A stretch of 21,370 nt of DNA from contig CAMLIL010000097.1 in the NCBI GenBank assembly GCA_946480015.1, forward strand, positions 1 through 21,370, written 5' to 3'. The DNA comes from an uncultured Oxalobacteraceae bacterium. GTDB taxonomy: Bacteria > Pseudomonadota > Gammaproteobacteria > Burkholderiales > Burkholderiaceae. The position numbers and the translations under genes were made by a program. Under the pieces are notes generated by a model that was not told the origin of the DNA, ran no database searches, and saw only the letters and a program-made list of their open reading frames with translations. Shown here piece by piece: positions 1-7,728 of the stretch. How positions within the stretch are numbered: position 1 is the first letter of the stretch; every line of letters starts with the position of its first letter.

Positions 1-542
1 CGGGCAAGGAAGGCCAGTTCGACGCGCGCGCCGTGGTGTTCGACGGTTCCACCGACTATCACAACCGCATCAACGATCCGGCCCTGAATATCGACGAGAA
101 CACCATCCTGGTGATCCGCGGTTCCGGTCCGATCGGCTGGCCGGGTTCGGCCGAAGTGGTGAACATGCAACCGCCCGATCACCTGATCAAGAAGGGCATC
201 CTGGCGCTGCCGACCCTGGGCGATGGCCGCCAGTCCGGCACCTCGGACAGCCCGTCGATCCTGAACGCCTCGCCGGAAAGCGCCGCCGGCGGCGGCCTGG
301 CGTATCTGCGTACCGGCGACACTGTCCGCGTGAACCTGACCAAGGGTTCCTGCGACATGCTGGTCAGCGATGAAGAATTGGCCAAGCGCAAGCTCGAACC
401 GCTGCCGCCGATTCCGCCGAGCCAGACCCCATGGCAGGAAATTTACCGTTCCACCGTGGGCCAGCTGGAAACCGGTGCCTGCATGGAAACGGCATTGAAG
501 TACCGTGGTGTGGCCGAGAAAATGCCGCGTCACAATCACTAA
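1..542 (+). CDS. IlvD/Edd-family dehydratase (sugar-acid dehydratase-like), C-terminal part
   Basis: This is the last ~179 codons of a gene that begins before the window; the reading frame is open from base 3 (GKEGQFDARAVVFDGS...). It contains the conserved C-terminal signature of the IlvD/Edd dehydratases: VIRGSGPIGWPGSAEVVNM, then GDGRQSGTSDSPSILNASPE followed by an AAGGGLAYLRTGD stretch. In this family the serine in the GRQSGTS segment is thought to act as the base that dehydrates the substrate. The Fe-S cluster cysteines lie upstream, outside the window. The wording of these motifs and the RAVVFDG...YHNRINDP stretch resemble L-arabonate/D-xylonate dehydratases more than dihydroxy-acid dehydratase, so a role in oxidative sugar-acid breakdown in the cytoplasm is likely. 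The exact substrate cannot be read from this fragment. It ends with TAA and converges on the TonB receptor. Confidence 0.88.
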   Translation, partial: GKEGQFDARAVVFDGSTDYHNRINDPALNIDENTILVIRGSGPIGWPGSAEVVNMQPPDHLIKKGILALPTLGDGRQSGTSDSPSILNASPESAAGGGLAYLRTGDTVRVNLTKGSCDMLVSDEELAKRKLEPLPPIPPSQTPWQEIYRSTVGQLETGACMETALKYRGVAEKMPRHNH

Positions 543-552
543 GCGGTATCCA

Positions 553-619
553 GGAATGACGATTACCGGCAATCAGCCGATCGGCGCACGCGAGGTGCGC
601 GGCCGGTAAGCGTCATTCC
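553..619. terminator. 18-nt inverted repeat with nested hairpin between convergent genes
   Basis: The left arm GGAATGACGATTACCGGC (553-570) and the right arm GCCGGTAAGCGTCATTCC (602-619) pair over 18 positions with one A/G mismatch. The 31-nt loop has its own structure: a GCCGATCGGC palindrome (576-585) and a GCGCAC/GTGCGC hairpin (584-600). The element lies between two converging genes, so a bidirectional transcription terminator is the simplest reading. It has no clear T-run, and its size also fits a REP-like extragenic palindrome. The rest of the 543-671 gap shows nothing further except a short GCAAGCTTGC palindrome at 644-653. Confidence 0.5.
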
Positions 620-671
620 ATGGAGTCGATTTATCCACCGGCGGCAAGCTTGCGCCTGCTTTTTCCGGCGC

Positions 672-2777
672 CTAGAAACTGAACCGGGCCTCCACACCCA
701 CCTTGCGCCCGGGCGCCAGCGAACCGAGGTCCGCCGCGCCGCCGGTGTAGCGCGCCGAATTGTAGTCGGCGTAGTAGCGCTGGTTGCCCAGGTTGCGGCC
801 GGTCAGGCTGGCCGACCATTTACCGTTCACCGCACGCAAGCCGATGCGCGCGTTCACCAGCAGCAGGCTGTCCGACACCGCCGCGTTGTCGGGATGCCAG
901 TAGCGCCGGCTGCGCTGCTCCAGGTCCACCCTTGCCAAGGCGCGCATCGTGGCGCCCACCGCCGCCCCGTATTGCAGGCCGAGGTTCAGCTTCCACGGCG
1001 TCGACTTGGGCGTGTGCTTGCCGACCGTCGCCGGGTCGCTGGCGTTCTCGACGATCTTGCTGTCGGCGATGCCAACGCCGCCTTCGAGGCTCCAGCCCGG
1101 CGCCATCCGCCAGGCCAGGTCGAGGTCCGCGCCGCGGATGCGCACGCGGTCGATGTTGCCGATGATCTGGCTGCCCGTGGCGGCGTCAATGTAGAAGAAC
1201 TGGAAATCGCTCGAGCGCGCCTGGAACAGCGCGCCATTGAGCACCAGCGTGCCATCGAGCAGGCTCAGCTTGGCGCCCGCTTCGGCGGTGGCGAGGCGCT
1301 CGGCGCGGAAGTCCGCCAGGCCGGGCGCGTTGAAGCCGCCCGAGCGGAAGCCTTTGCCGTAGCTGAGGTACAGCAGGCGCGTACGGTCCAGTTTCTCGCT
1401 CAGCACCACTTTCGGTTGCCAGGCGTCGAAACGGAGCGCGCGCCATGCGCCGCTCAGCAGGTCCTGCTGGCGGCGCTGGTCGCGGTCCAGGCGCAGCGCG
1501 CCGGACAGCGTGGTGCGCGTGCCCAGGTCGACGTCGACCTGGCCGAAGCCGGCGTAGGCGCGGTTGTCGTTGGCCTCGGCGCGGCGCACGATCGCCTTGC
1601 CGAGATCGTCCCACTGCTGGAGCGTGCCGTCGAGGTCGGCGAAGGCGCGCGTTTCGAGCTCGCGCCGGGTCTTGAGGTAATAGACGCCGGCGATCCAGCG
1701 CAGCGGTGCGCGGTCGGGCGAGGCCAGCCGCAGCTCCTGGCTCAGCAGGCGCACGTTCAGGTCCTGGCCCTGTCCGACCTGGAACGGCAGCCTGCCCAGC
1801 AGACCGCCGAGCGGGTCGCCCGGGTTGCTGAAGTCGAGGTCGCCGCGGTAGCGCTCAGCCAGACTGGTGTAGGCGCTGATCGCGCTCAGCGTACCGAGCG
1901 CGGTGTCGATCTCGGCCTTGAAGCTGGCGTCGCGGCTGTCGCCGTCCGACCTGCCCAACAGGCTGGCGCTCGGCGTCACGGTCTGGTTCGGATTCGGGCT
2001 GTGGACCAGGCTGTCCCAGGTGGCGCCGGCGGCGAAGCGGTTGGCCGAGGCGCGCAGGTCGATCCGCACGCCCGCCGCGGGCTCGAAGTCGGCGCGCGCG
2101 CGCACCGTGTTGTCGTGGCCGACGCCATCGGCGCGGCGCTGCAGATAGCTGTTTTGAGTCTGTCCGTCGGAGCGCTCGGCATGCGCGGCCAGCCGCACGC
2201 TGGCCTTGCCGTCCGCGCTGGCGGCATTCCAGCCGGCGGTGACGGCGCGCGCATTGTCCTGGCCGATGCTCGCTTCAACGAACCCTTCGGGATAGCGCGC
2301 TGGCCGGCGCGTCTCGATATTGATCGCGCCGCCGAGCGCATTGCGGCCATACAGCGCGCCTTGCGGCCCCTTCAGCACTTCGATGCGCTCGAGGTCGAAC
2401 AAGGCCATCTTCAGCTGCTTCTGGTTATTCTGCGGGACACCGTCGACGACCACCGTGACCGGCGCATCGGCGTTGTTCACCTGCGACACGCCGCGTATCG
2501 TCAGGAAGGAATTGCGGTGGGTGAAGGACTGGTCGAAGGCCAGGTTCGGCGTCAGATCGGCCATTTCCTGCGCACTGCGGATGCCTGCGTCGTCGATCTG
2601 GGTGGCGGTGAAAGCCTTGACAGACATCGGCACGTCCTGCAGGCGCTCGCGCCGGTACTGGGCGGTGACGACAACGGTTTCGGCAGTCTCGGCCGGGGCC
2701 TCCTGGGCCAGCGCCGCACCCGGCGCGCTGGCGAGCAGCAACAACAGCGCCGCAGCGCCGTGCTGGCGCTGCCCCAA
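672..2777 (-). CDS. TonB-dependent outer-membrane receptor
   Basis: This is a ~701-residue receptor of normal family length. It has a signal peptide ending ...ASAPGAALAQ (to about residue 25) and a TonB-box-like ETVVVTA (33-39). The plug domain (about 45-160) carries the typical IRGVSQ, VVVDGVPQ, LERIEVLKGPQGALYGRNALGGAINI series. A 22-strand-type barrel follows and ends in RFSF, the aromatic C-terminus recognised by the BAM machinery. It imports a ligand across the outer membrane using TonB energy; the ligand is unknown. The start is uncertain. No in-frame ATG lies just before the signal peptide. I chose TTG at 2777, which gives MGQRQH plus a clean hydrophobic core. An ATG with a better-placed upstream purine tract lies at 2784 but is out of frame. 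The frame also stays open to an ATG at 2906, which would put 43 unlikely extra residues before the signal peptide. Confidence 0.9.
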   Translation of the reverse strand: MGQRQHGAAALLLLLASAPGAALAQEAPAETAETVVVTAQYRRERLQDVPMSVKAFTATQIDDAGIRSAQEMADLTPNLAFDQSFTHRNSFLTIRGVSQVNNADAPVTVVVDGVPQNNQKQLKMALFDLERIEVLKGPQGALYGRNALGGAINIETRRPARYPEGFVEASIGQDNARAVTAGWNAASADGKASVRLAAHAERSDGQTQNSYLQRRADGVGHDNTVRARADFEPAAGVRIDLRASANRFAAGATWDSLVHSPNPNQTVTPSASLLGRSDGDSRDASFKAEIDTALGTLSAISAYTSLAERYRGDLDFSNPGDPLGGLLGRLPFQVGQGQDLNVRLLSQELRLASPDRAPLRWIAGVYYLKTRRELETRAFADLDGTLQQWDDLGKAIVRRAEANDNRAYAGFGQVDVDLGTRTTLSGALRLDRDQRRQQDLLSGAWRALRFDAWQPKVVLSEKLDRTRLLYLSYGKGFRSGGFNAPGLADFRAERLATAEAGAKLSLLDGTLVLNGALFQARSSDFQFFYIDAATGSQIIGNIDRVRIRGADLDLAWRMAPGWSLEGGVGIADSKIVENASDPATVGKHTPKSTPWKLNLGLQYGAAVGATMRALARVDLEQRSRRYWHPDNAAVSDSLLLVNARIGLRAVNGKWSASLTGRNLGNQRYYADYNSARYTGGAADLGSLAPGRKVGVEARFSF

Positions 2778-2784
2778 CTTGCAT

Positions 2785-2974
2785 TGATCTTCGATTTCTA
2801 TACTCCCGTTTAATTTTGCCGATCGCACAGATTGACAAAAAGCGCTAATTCGCGAAATATCAAATATTACCAACAAGAATGCCCCAGCAAGCAAAAACCG
2901 CCGCATTTGACCTTGTGCCGCCGGTACAAGCAGTCACCCAGGAATCGATCCATCCGCCCACGAAAGGGAAACCG
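2785..2974. promoter_or_regulatory. Divergent promoter region between TonB receptor and DUF917 gene
   Basis: This region is clearly richer in A/T than its flanks and separates two divergent genes. On the plus strand a perfect -35 TTGACA (2832-2837) is followed 17 nt later by AAATAT (2855-2860), a weak -10, with other AT-rich hexamers just downstream. On the minus strand a TTGTCA with an AATTAA 17 nt away could serve the receptor. TTGA and TCAA flank a loosely symmetric segment around 2832-2863, which might be an operator, but the symmetry is poor. A GAAAGGGA ribosome-binding site (about 2962-2969) lies just before the ATG at 2975. Confidence 0.4.
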
Positions 2975-4147
2975 ATGAGCACTCCAGCACACGCGCCCGC
3001 AGCCTATGGCATCACCGATTTTTATTACGTGGCCGCCGGTGCGGCCGTGTTTGGCAGCGGCGGGGGCGGCAGTTACACCGATGCCGTCGGCGTGCTCAAC
3101 GAGCTGGCCCAGACCCGGTTCACGCCGGTGCCGGTGCAGGCTTACCCGGGCGGGGCGAACGCCTGCGTGCTTGCCCTGATGGGCTCGCCGGATGCCGGCC
3201 AGGCGCTGCACCTGCGCGACGTCAAGGGCGCGATCGCCAACACCATGCTGGCGTTACAAAACGCCAACGCCACCCTGTACACCTGGGCGGCGCCGGTCGA
3301 ACTCGGTGCGCTCAATTCGCTGATTCCCCTGATCGCCGGCGTCATGGACCAGGGCCTCACCGTGGTCGACGGCGACGGCTGCGGGCGCGCGGTGCCGCAA
3401 CTGCTCAACACCACCTACAGCGGCGCGGCCGGGCTGCCGGTCAGCCCCTGCGTGCTGGGCAACCAGGCCAACGATCCCGCGCTGGCCCAGAGCACGGTGC
3501 TGAACGTGTCGACGACCGCCCAGGCCGAGACCCTGGCGCGCGGCGTGGTAACGGCCGACTTCGGCAGTATCGCCGGCTTCGCGGCCTGGTCCTCGCTGGC
3601 CTCGAACCAGTTCGCGCTGAACGGCAACTACATCAGCGGCACCCTGAGCCAGGCCTGGCAGCTCGGCCAGTATTTACTGGACAGCGCCAGCGCGCCCAGC
3701 GCGGCCGAGGTGGCCGGCTTCATCGCCAGCATCAGCGGGCGCGCCACCAGCGTGATCGCCAGTGGCCTGTACATTACCGAAGTCAGCCAGACCACCGCCG
3801 GCGGCTTCGACACCGGCCTCGTGCGGCTCGACAACGCGCCGGCCGGTCAGCCCAGCACCGCCACCTATTATCTCTACAACACCAACGAAAGCCTGATCCT
3901 GTATTCGACCGCTTCCAGCGTGCCGCTGGCGATCGCGCCCGACTCGATCTGCTACTACTCCGAGAGCACCGGGCGCGGCTTTTCGAACGCGGTCGACGAC
4001 ATGGCGCCCTACCTCGGCAGCGCGCAGCAGGTCAGCCTCATCAGGATCACGGCCCTGCCGCAGCTGTGCCAGGCGGCCGGCGTGATGCAAGCCTTCACCG
4101 CGCTGTTGCTCAAGATCGGCTATGCCGGCCCGCTGCCTTCGCCCTGA
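2975..4147 (+). CDS. DUF917 / S-Me-THD-like family protein
   Basis: This 390-residue protein matches the DUF917 family, whose N-terminal domain is named after S-methyl-thiohydantoin desulfurase and which often sits near hydantoinases. Visible family features are the glycine loop GSGGGG (residues 28-33), the VVDGDGCGRAVPQ motif (about 130-142), the YISGTLSQAWQLG segment (219-231) and a C-terminal domain with YNTNESLILY and APDSICYY. Length is normal for the family. The ATG at 2975 is chosen because a GAAAGGGA ribosome-binding site lies 5-6 nt upstream; the frame stays open upstream but has no such signal. No signal peptide or membrane segment is seen, so it is probably cytoplasmic. It diverges from the TonB receptor, which hints that the receptor's ligand and this enzyme's substrate may be linked. 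No hydantoinase gene is in the window, so the reaction is not known. Confidence 0.83.
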   Translation: MSTPAHAPAAYGITDFYYVAAGAAVFGSGGGGSYTDAVGVLNELAQTRFTPVPVQAYPGGANACVLALMGSPDAGQALHLRDVKGAIANTMLALQNANATLYTWAAPVELGALNSLIPLIAGVMDQGLTVVDGDGCGRAVPQLLNTTYSGAAGLPVSPCVLGNQANDPALAQSTVLNVSTTAQAETLARGVVTADFGSIAGFAAWSSLASNQFALNGNYISGTLSQAWQLGQYLLDSASAPSAAEVAGFIASISGRATSVIASGLYITEVSQTTAGGFDTGLVRLDNAPAGQPSTATYYLYNTNESLILYSTASSVPLAIAPDSICYYSESTGRGFSNAVDDMAPYLGSAQQVSLIRITALPQLCQAAGVMQAFTALLLKIGYAGPLPSP

Positions 4148-4194
4148 GCAGATTTTTCTATGGCAAGCCGGCGGCGGTATGCTATGTTGTTTCC

Positions 4195-4220
4195 GGCGAG
4201 CAGTTGGGCTCGCCTTTCTT
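4195..4220 (+). terminator. GC hairpin followed by T-rich run
   Basis: GGCGAG (4195-4200) and CTCGCC (4209-4214) form a perfect 6-bp stem with an 8-nt loop, followed by TTTCTT. It lies after the DUF917 gene and 14 nt before the kinase start, so it may end the DUF917 transcript. A TATGCT hexamer at 4178-4183 could be the -10 box of a kinase promoter. In that case the hairpin would lie in the kinase leader and could act as an attenuator. Confidence 0.4.
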
Positions 4221-4234
4221 AGCCTATCCCGACC

Positions 4235-6667
4235 GTGATTGACGATAAAGACCCGTACAAGGAACGCCTCGAACTGGCCCTGGAAGCGGCCGGTCTCGAC
4301 CTGTGGGAAACCAACATCGTCGACGGCACGATGGCCAAGGCGGTCACCAAGACCCTGGCCGACCTGGGTTACGACGAGAGCGAATACGGCGACCTGATCG
4401 ACGACATGCTCAACAAGCTGTCGCATCCGGACGATGTGCCGCGCATTTACGCGGCGGTGAGCGACCACGTCGAGGGCCGCACCCCCCAATACCGCTGCGA
4501 ATTCCGGCTGCGCTCGAAGGCCGGCGCCTGGATCTGGTTCGCCAACTACGGCAAGATCATGGACCGCGACGCGGCCGAGCCGGGGCGCCGCTTCATCGGC
4601 GTGACCTTCAACATCAACGACCGCAAGCAGCGCGAGGACGAGATCGCCGCCGTCAACCGCCAGCTCAACGCGCAGATCCTCGAGCGCCAGGCGCGCGAGG
4701 AAGCGCTGCGCGAAGCCAACCTGCGTGCCGAGGCGGCCAGCCAGGCCAAGAGCCACTTCCTGTCCAACATGAGCCACGAGATCCGCACGCCGATGAACGC
4801 GATCATCGGTCTTTCGAACCTGGCCCTGAAGACCGACCTGTCGGCCCAGCAGCACGACTACCTGGCCAAGATCCACAACGCCGGCACCGCGCTGCTGGGC
4901 ATCGTCAACGACATCCTCGACCTGTCGAAGATCGAGGCCGGCAAGCTGGGCCTGCACCACGCCGAATTCGTGCTCGAGCGCTCGCTCGAGCGGGTCGCCG
5001 CGGTGGTGGCGCAAAAGGCCGGAGACAAGGGGTTGGAACTGGTGTTCGACATGCCCGATGAGATTCCGCCCTGCCTGGTCGGCGACGCCATGCGCTTCGA
5101 GCAGGTGCTCACTAACCTGATCGGCAACGCGATCAAGTTCACCGAGCGCGGCGAGGTGGTGGTGAAGGCCGAGCGCCTGTCGCGCAACGGCAACCATGCC
5201 ACGCTCAAGTTCTCGGTGCGCGATACCGGCATCGGCATCACGCCCGAACAGCGCCAGGGCCTGTTCATGGCCTTCACCCAGGCCGACGATTCCATCACCC
5301 GCAAGTACGGCGGCACCGGCCTGGGCCTGGCCATTACCAAGCGCCTGATCGAGATGATGGGCGGGGCGATCTGGGTCGACAGCGAACCGGGCGTGGGCAG
5401 CACCTTCAGCTTTTCGCTCGGCTTCGGCATCGGCCGCGCGGCCGACCGCAGCGTTCTGCCCGGCCGTATCGACGGCCTGCGCGTGCTGGCGGTGGACGAC
5501 AACCCGCAGGCCAGGCGGGTGCTGGCCAACCACTGCGGCGCGCTGCGGCTGGAGGTCGACGAGGCCGGATCGGGCGCCGCCGCGCTGGAGGCGGTGCGGG
5601 CGGCCGAGCAGGCCGGCCATCCCTACGGCCTGATTTTGATGGACGGCCTGATGCCGAACATGAGCGGGATCGAAGTGGCGCGCGCGATCAAGCACGACCC
5701 CCGGCTCACGCGCCAGCCGGCCATCGTGCTGGTGAGTGCCTTCGGCCGCGACGATCTGTTCGGGCCGGAAGACACCGTGCTGATGGACGCCTTCCTCACC
5801 AAGCCGGTAGGCGCGTCGGCGCTGGTCGACACCTTGATGGAACTGTACAGCGGCAACGCCAAGGTGCAGCCCAGCGCGGCGCGCTGCAATTATTGGCTGG
5901 ACGGCCTGCGCGTGCTGCTGGTCGAGGACAACGCAATCAACCAGCAGATCGCCACCGAACTGATGACCGGTGCCGGGATCGACGTATTCACCGCCGACAA
6001 CGGCCGCATCGCGCTCGAGATGGCGTCATCCGGCCAGCCCTACGACCTGGTGCTGATGGATTTGCAGATGCCCGAGATGGACGGCTTTGCCGCCACCGCC
6101 GCACTGCGCGCCAACCCGGAGCTGGACGCGCTGCCGATCGTGGCCATGACGGCCCACGCGATGCAGGCGGAGCGCGCGCGCTGCCTGGCGGCCGGCATGA
6201 ACGACCACCTGGCCAAGCCGATCGATCCCGAGCTGCTGTTCTACACGCTGGCGGTGTGGACCGGGCGCACTGGCGCCAATGGCGAGGCGCCGGTCCGTCC
6301 GGCGCCCGCCGCGCCGCTCGGCTCCGGCCTGCTCGACGCCGACGCCGCGCTCGAGCGGCTGGGGATGAACCCGACGGTGTTCCGCACGCTGCTGGCCAAA
6401 TTCATCCAGGCGCACGGGAATGTCGGCGAACGCATTGCGGCCGCGTTGCTGACGGGCGAGCGCGAAGCGGCCATGCGCGATGCCCACACCGTCAAGGGCG
6501 CGGGCGCGATGCTGGGCGCGCACACGCTGGCCACCGCGGCGCGCGAGCTCGAACGGGCAATCGATGAACGCCGTGAAGACGAGTGCGGGATCGCGCAGTT
6601 CTGCGTCACCGTCGCGGCGACGGTGGATGCGATGGCGGCGTGGCTCGGGCAGGAGCAGGTGGCCTGA
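4235..6667 (+). CDS. Hybrid sensor histidine kinase (PAS-HisKA-HATPase-REC-REC-HPt)
   Basis: This 810-residue protein is a full phosphorelay in one chain. A PAS fold (about 10-130) carries WIWFANYGKIM and FIGVTFNINDRKQ. A coiled linker (130-170) leads to HisKA, with the H-box SHEIRTPMNAI and phosphoacceptor H181. The ATPase domain has the N-box NLIGNAIKF (294-302), G1 DTGIGI (330-335) and G2 GGTGLGLAI (359-367). Receiver 1 has DD at 421-422, the phosphate-accepting D470 in LILMDGLMP and K523. Receiver 2 has ED at 564-565, D609 in LVLMDLQMP and K661. The C-terminal HPt domain carries H751 in AHTVKGAGAML. All catalytic residues are present. There are no transmembrane segments, so it senses in the cytoplasm, probably through the PAS domain. 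The start is GTG at 4235 with no good ribosome-binding site. No partner response regulator is adjacent. The order resembles BarA-type kinases without their membrane part. Confidence 0.95.
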   Translation: MIDDKDPYKERLELALEAAGLDLWETNIVDGTMAKAVTKTLADLGYDESEYGDLIDDMLNKLSHPDDVPRIYAAVSDHVEGRTPQYRCEFRLRSKAGAWIWFANYGKIMDRDAAEPGRRFIGVTFNINDRKQREDEIAAVNRQLNAQILERQAREEALREANLRAEAASQAKSHFLSNMSHEIRTPMNAIIGLSNLALKTDLSAQQHDYLAKIHNAGTALLGIVNDILDLSKIEAGKLGLHHAEFVLERSLERVAAVVAQKAGDKGLELVFDMPDEIPPCLVGDAMRFEQVLTNLIGNAIKFTERGEVVVKAERLSRNGNHATLKFSVRDTGIGITPEQRQGLFMAFTQADDSITRKYGGTGLGLAITKRLIEMMGGAIWVDSEPGVGSTFSFSLGFGIGRAADRSVLPGRIDGLRVLAVDDNPQARRVLANHCGALRLEVDEAGSGAAALEAVRAAEQAGHPYGLILMDGLMPNMSGIEVARAIKHDPRLTRQPAIVLVSAFGRDDLFGPEDTVLMDAFLTKPVGASALVDTLMELYSGNAKVQPSAARCNYWLDGLRVLLVEDNAINQQIATELMTGAGIDVFTADNGRIALEMASSGQPYDLVLMDLQMPEMDGFAATAALRANPELDALPIVAMTAHAMQAERARCLAAGMNDHLAKPIDPELLFYTLAVWTGRTGANGEAPVRPAPAAPLGSGLLDADAALERLGMNPTVFRTLLAKFIQAHGNVGERIAAALLTGEREAAMRDAHTVKGAGAMLGAHTLATAARELERAIDERREDECGIAQFCVTVAATVDAMAAWLGQEQVA

Positions 6668-6698
6668 CGGCGCTGACGCCCTTGGCTGCTAAGGAAAG

Positions 6699-7133
6699 TC
6701 AGCGTTGCGGGAAGCCGCCAACCTTGGACATGGTCACGGCTTGGCTCACGGTGACAATGGCGATGTCCTGATGGGCGACCAGCTTAAGCAGGTGCTTGTC
6801 GCCGGTGACGATCAGGTGGGCATTGACGGCGACGGCGCAGGCGACGACGTGATCGTCGTCCGGATCGTCCGGCACTACGCGGGGCACCGAGGCCGGTTCG
6901 ACGCTGACGGCAAAGCTGCGGTACAGGTCGGAAATGGTTTGCGCGCTCGTACCCTGGGCCACCAGCCGCTCGTGGAAATGCGGACGGTATAAGATGTCGT
7001 TCAGCTCCGCTACCAGAGCGGGCGAGGTGTACAGCGCCACATGGCCCTCGTTCGCCATTTGCAGGAGCTGGTGAGGCAGGCCGCCCCACAGCAGGGCCGA
7101 GACTACGACGTTGGTGTCCAGGACCAGGCGCAT
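6699..7133 (-). CDS. PIN-domain toxin of a type II toxin-antitoxin pair (COG1569-like)
   Basis: This 144-residue PIN-domain protein is the expected length for a VapC-like RNase toxin. The acidic metal-binding set is visible: D6 in LVLDTNVVVSALLW, E43 in LVAELNDIL, the DDPDDDHVVACA cluster (89-100) and D112 in LIVTGDKHLL. PIN toxins of this family are Mg-dependent endoribonucleases that cleave RNA and slow growth when the antitoxin is lost. It starts 5 nt after the antitoxin stop codon, so the two are almost certainly one operon with the antitoxin first. It converges on the hybrid kinase with a 31-nt gap and no evident terminator. The target RNA is unknown. Confidence 0.88.
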   Translation of the reverse strand: MRLVLDTNVVVSALLWGGLPHQLLQMANEGHVALYTSPALVAELNDILYRPHFHERLVAQGTSAQTISDLYRSFAVSVEPASVPRVVPDDPDDDHVVACAVAVNAHLIVTGDKHLLKLVAHQDIAIVTVSQAVTMSKVGGFPQR

Positions 7134-7138
7134 CAGAT

Positions 7139-7366
7139 CTATCGGCGGGCCGCGCGCACGGCCTTGACTTCGTCCATCAGTTCCTCGTCGCTCATAGGTG
7201 CAATCTTTTCCTGTTGCAGGCGCTGGCTAATCTCCAGCAAGCGGCGCCCGGCCGCGCGGCGGATCGCGTCCTCCAGCAGTTGGCCGATGGCGGCGTCATT
7301 GAGCAGCCCTTCGCTTTGCGCGCGCCGGGCCAGGTCGTCAGGCAGATTCAGGTGCAGAGTTGTCAT
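7139..7366 (-). CDS. RHH-like antitoxin partner of the PIN toxin
   Basis: This 75-residue protein begins MTTLHLNLPDDLARRAQSEG, with a short beta strand followed by helices (LLNDAAIGQLLEDAIRRAAG), the pattern of a ribbon-helix-helix DNA-binding domain. The C-terminal half (LEISQRLQQEKIAPMSDEELMDEVKAVRAARR) is charged and helical, as expected for the part that wraps the toxin. In such systems the antitoxin neutralises the PIN toxin and represses the operon. It has a perfect Shine-Dalgarno, TAAGGAGG, 6 nt before the ATG, which fits strong translation of the antitoxin relative to the toxin. The family assignment rests on size, pattern and position next to the PIN gene. Confidence 0.82.
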   Translation of the reverse strand: MTTLHLNLPDDLARRAQSEGLLNDAAIGQLLEDAIRRAAGRRLLEISQRLQQEKIAPMSDEELMDEVKAVRAARR

Positions 7367-7380
7367 GGGAGGCCTCCTTA
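7367..7380 (-). promoter_or_regulatory. Perfect Shine-Dalgarno overlapped by a 10-bp palindrome
   Basis: Read on the minus strand, TAAGGAGG (7373-7380) lies 6 nt before the antitoxin ATG, which fixes that start. The same bases form the perfect palindrome GGAGGCCTCC (7368-7377). It could be an operator half-site for the antitoxin. It may also simply arise because AGGAGG is followed by CCTCC. Confidence 0.5.
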
Positions 7381-7442
7381 GGGCTCCAGCGCTTTGAGGT
7401 GCTGCTTGGTCAAAAAAAGCATCGAGCCGGCTTATCCAGCAC

Positions 7443-7728
7443 CTACGCTACGTCGGTGGGAAGAGATGGAGTCATGGTGCCGGAATCGTCCTGAAAGAGC
7501 AATGCCTGGATCTCGCTGTTAAGCCACTCGTCCTTGAAATGATAAAAGCACGCTCGCTCCTACATCAAGCAGTTCGCTTGAACGAATAAGTTTGCCATCC
7601 GTGTTTTCATTCTGAAAACCTGTTGCGCGCACTCCACGAAATCGTCGCACCGGAGAGATTTTGAACGACAAATCGCCGCCTCCGTTGTTATGATGCGTTA
7701 AGAAATAATTCCACGTGGAATCATCCAA
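7443..7728 (-). pseudogene. Unrecognised low-GC gene remnant (possible frameshift)
   Basis: This AT-richer stretch (about 48% GC by my count over 7501-7740) is unlike its high-GC neighbours. One minus-strand frame encodes 69 residues (7519-7728), starting MDDSTWNYFLTHHNNGGG and containing SFKISPVRRFRGVRATGF. A second minus-strand frame (7443-7559) overlaps its end and reads like real protein: ERACFYHFKDEWLNSEIQAL, ending in TPSLPTDVA and a TAG. Two protein-like frames in sequence suggest one gene broken by a frameshift or deletion, but I recognise neither half. A T-run on the same strand (about 7412-7418) with a weak AAGC/GCTT stem could be its terminator. The 7381-7442 stretch otherwise shows nothing, nor does 7729-7843 apart from the TpsB leader. 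Either frame could also be chance. Confidence 0.3.
7708..7721. promoter_or_regulatory. 14-bp perfect palindrome, possible operator
   Basis: ATTCCACGTGGAAT is perfectly self-complementary over 14 bp. It lies in the low-GC stretch, 122 nt before the TpsB start and just inside the start of the remnant reading frame. Its length and A/T-flanked core suit the binding site of a dimeric regulator of the secretion operon, the remnant gene or both. No regulator is known for it. Confidence 0.4.

Noticed and set aside
894..2813. Open plus-strand frame of 639 codons opposite the TonB receptor
   Set aside because: It overlaps the well-supported receptor on the other strand and reads as Ala/Val/Arg/Gln-rich shadow sequence.
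3674..5695. Minus-strand frame of 673 codons opposite DUF917 and kinase genes
   Set aside because: It crosses two certain genes and an intergenic region, has a composition typical of shadow frames and no family motifs.
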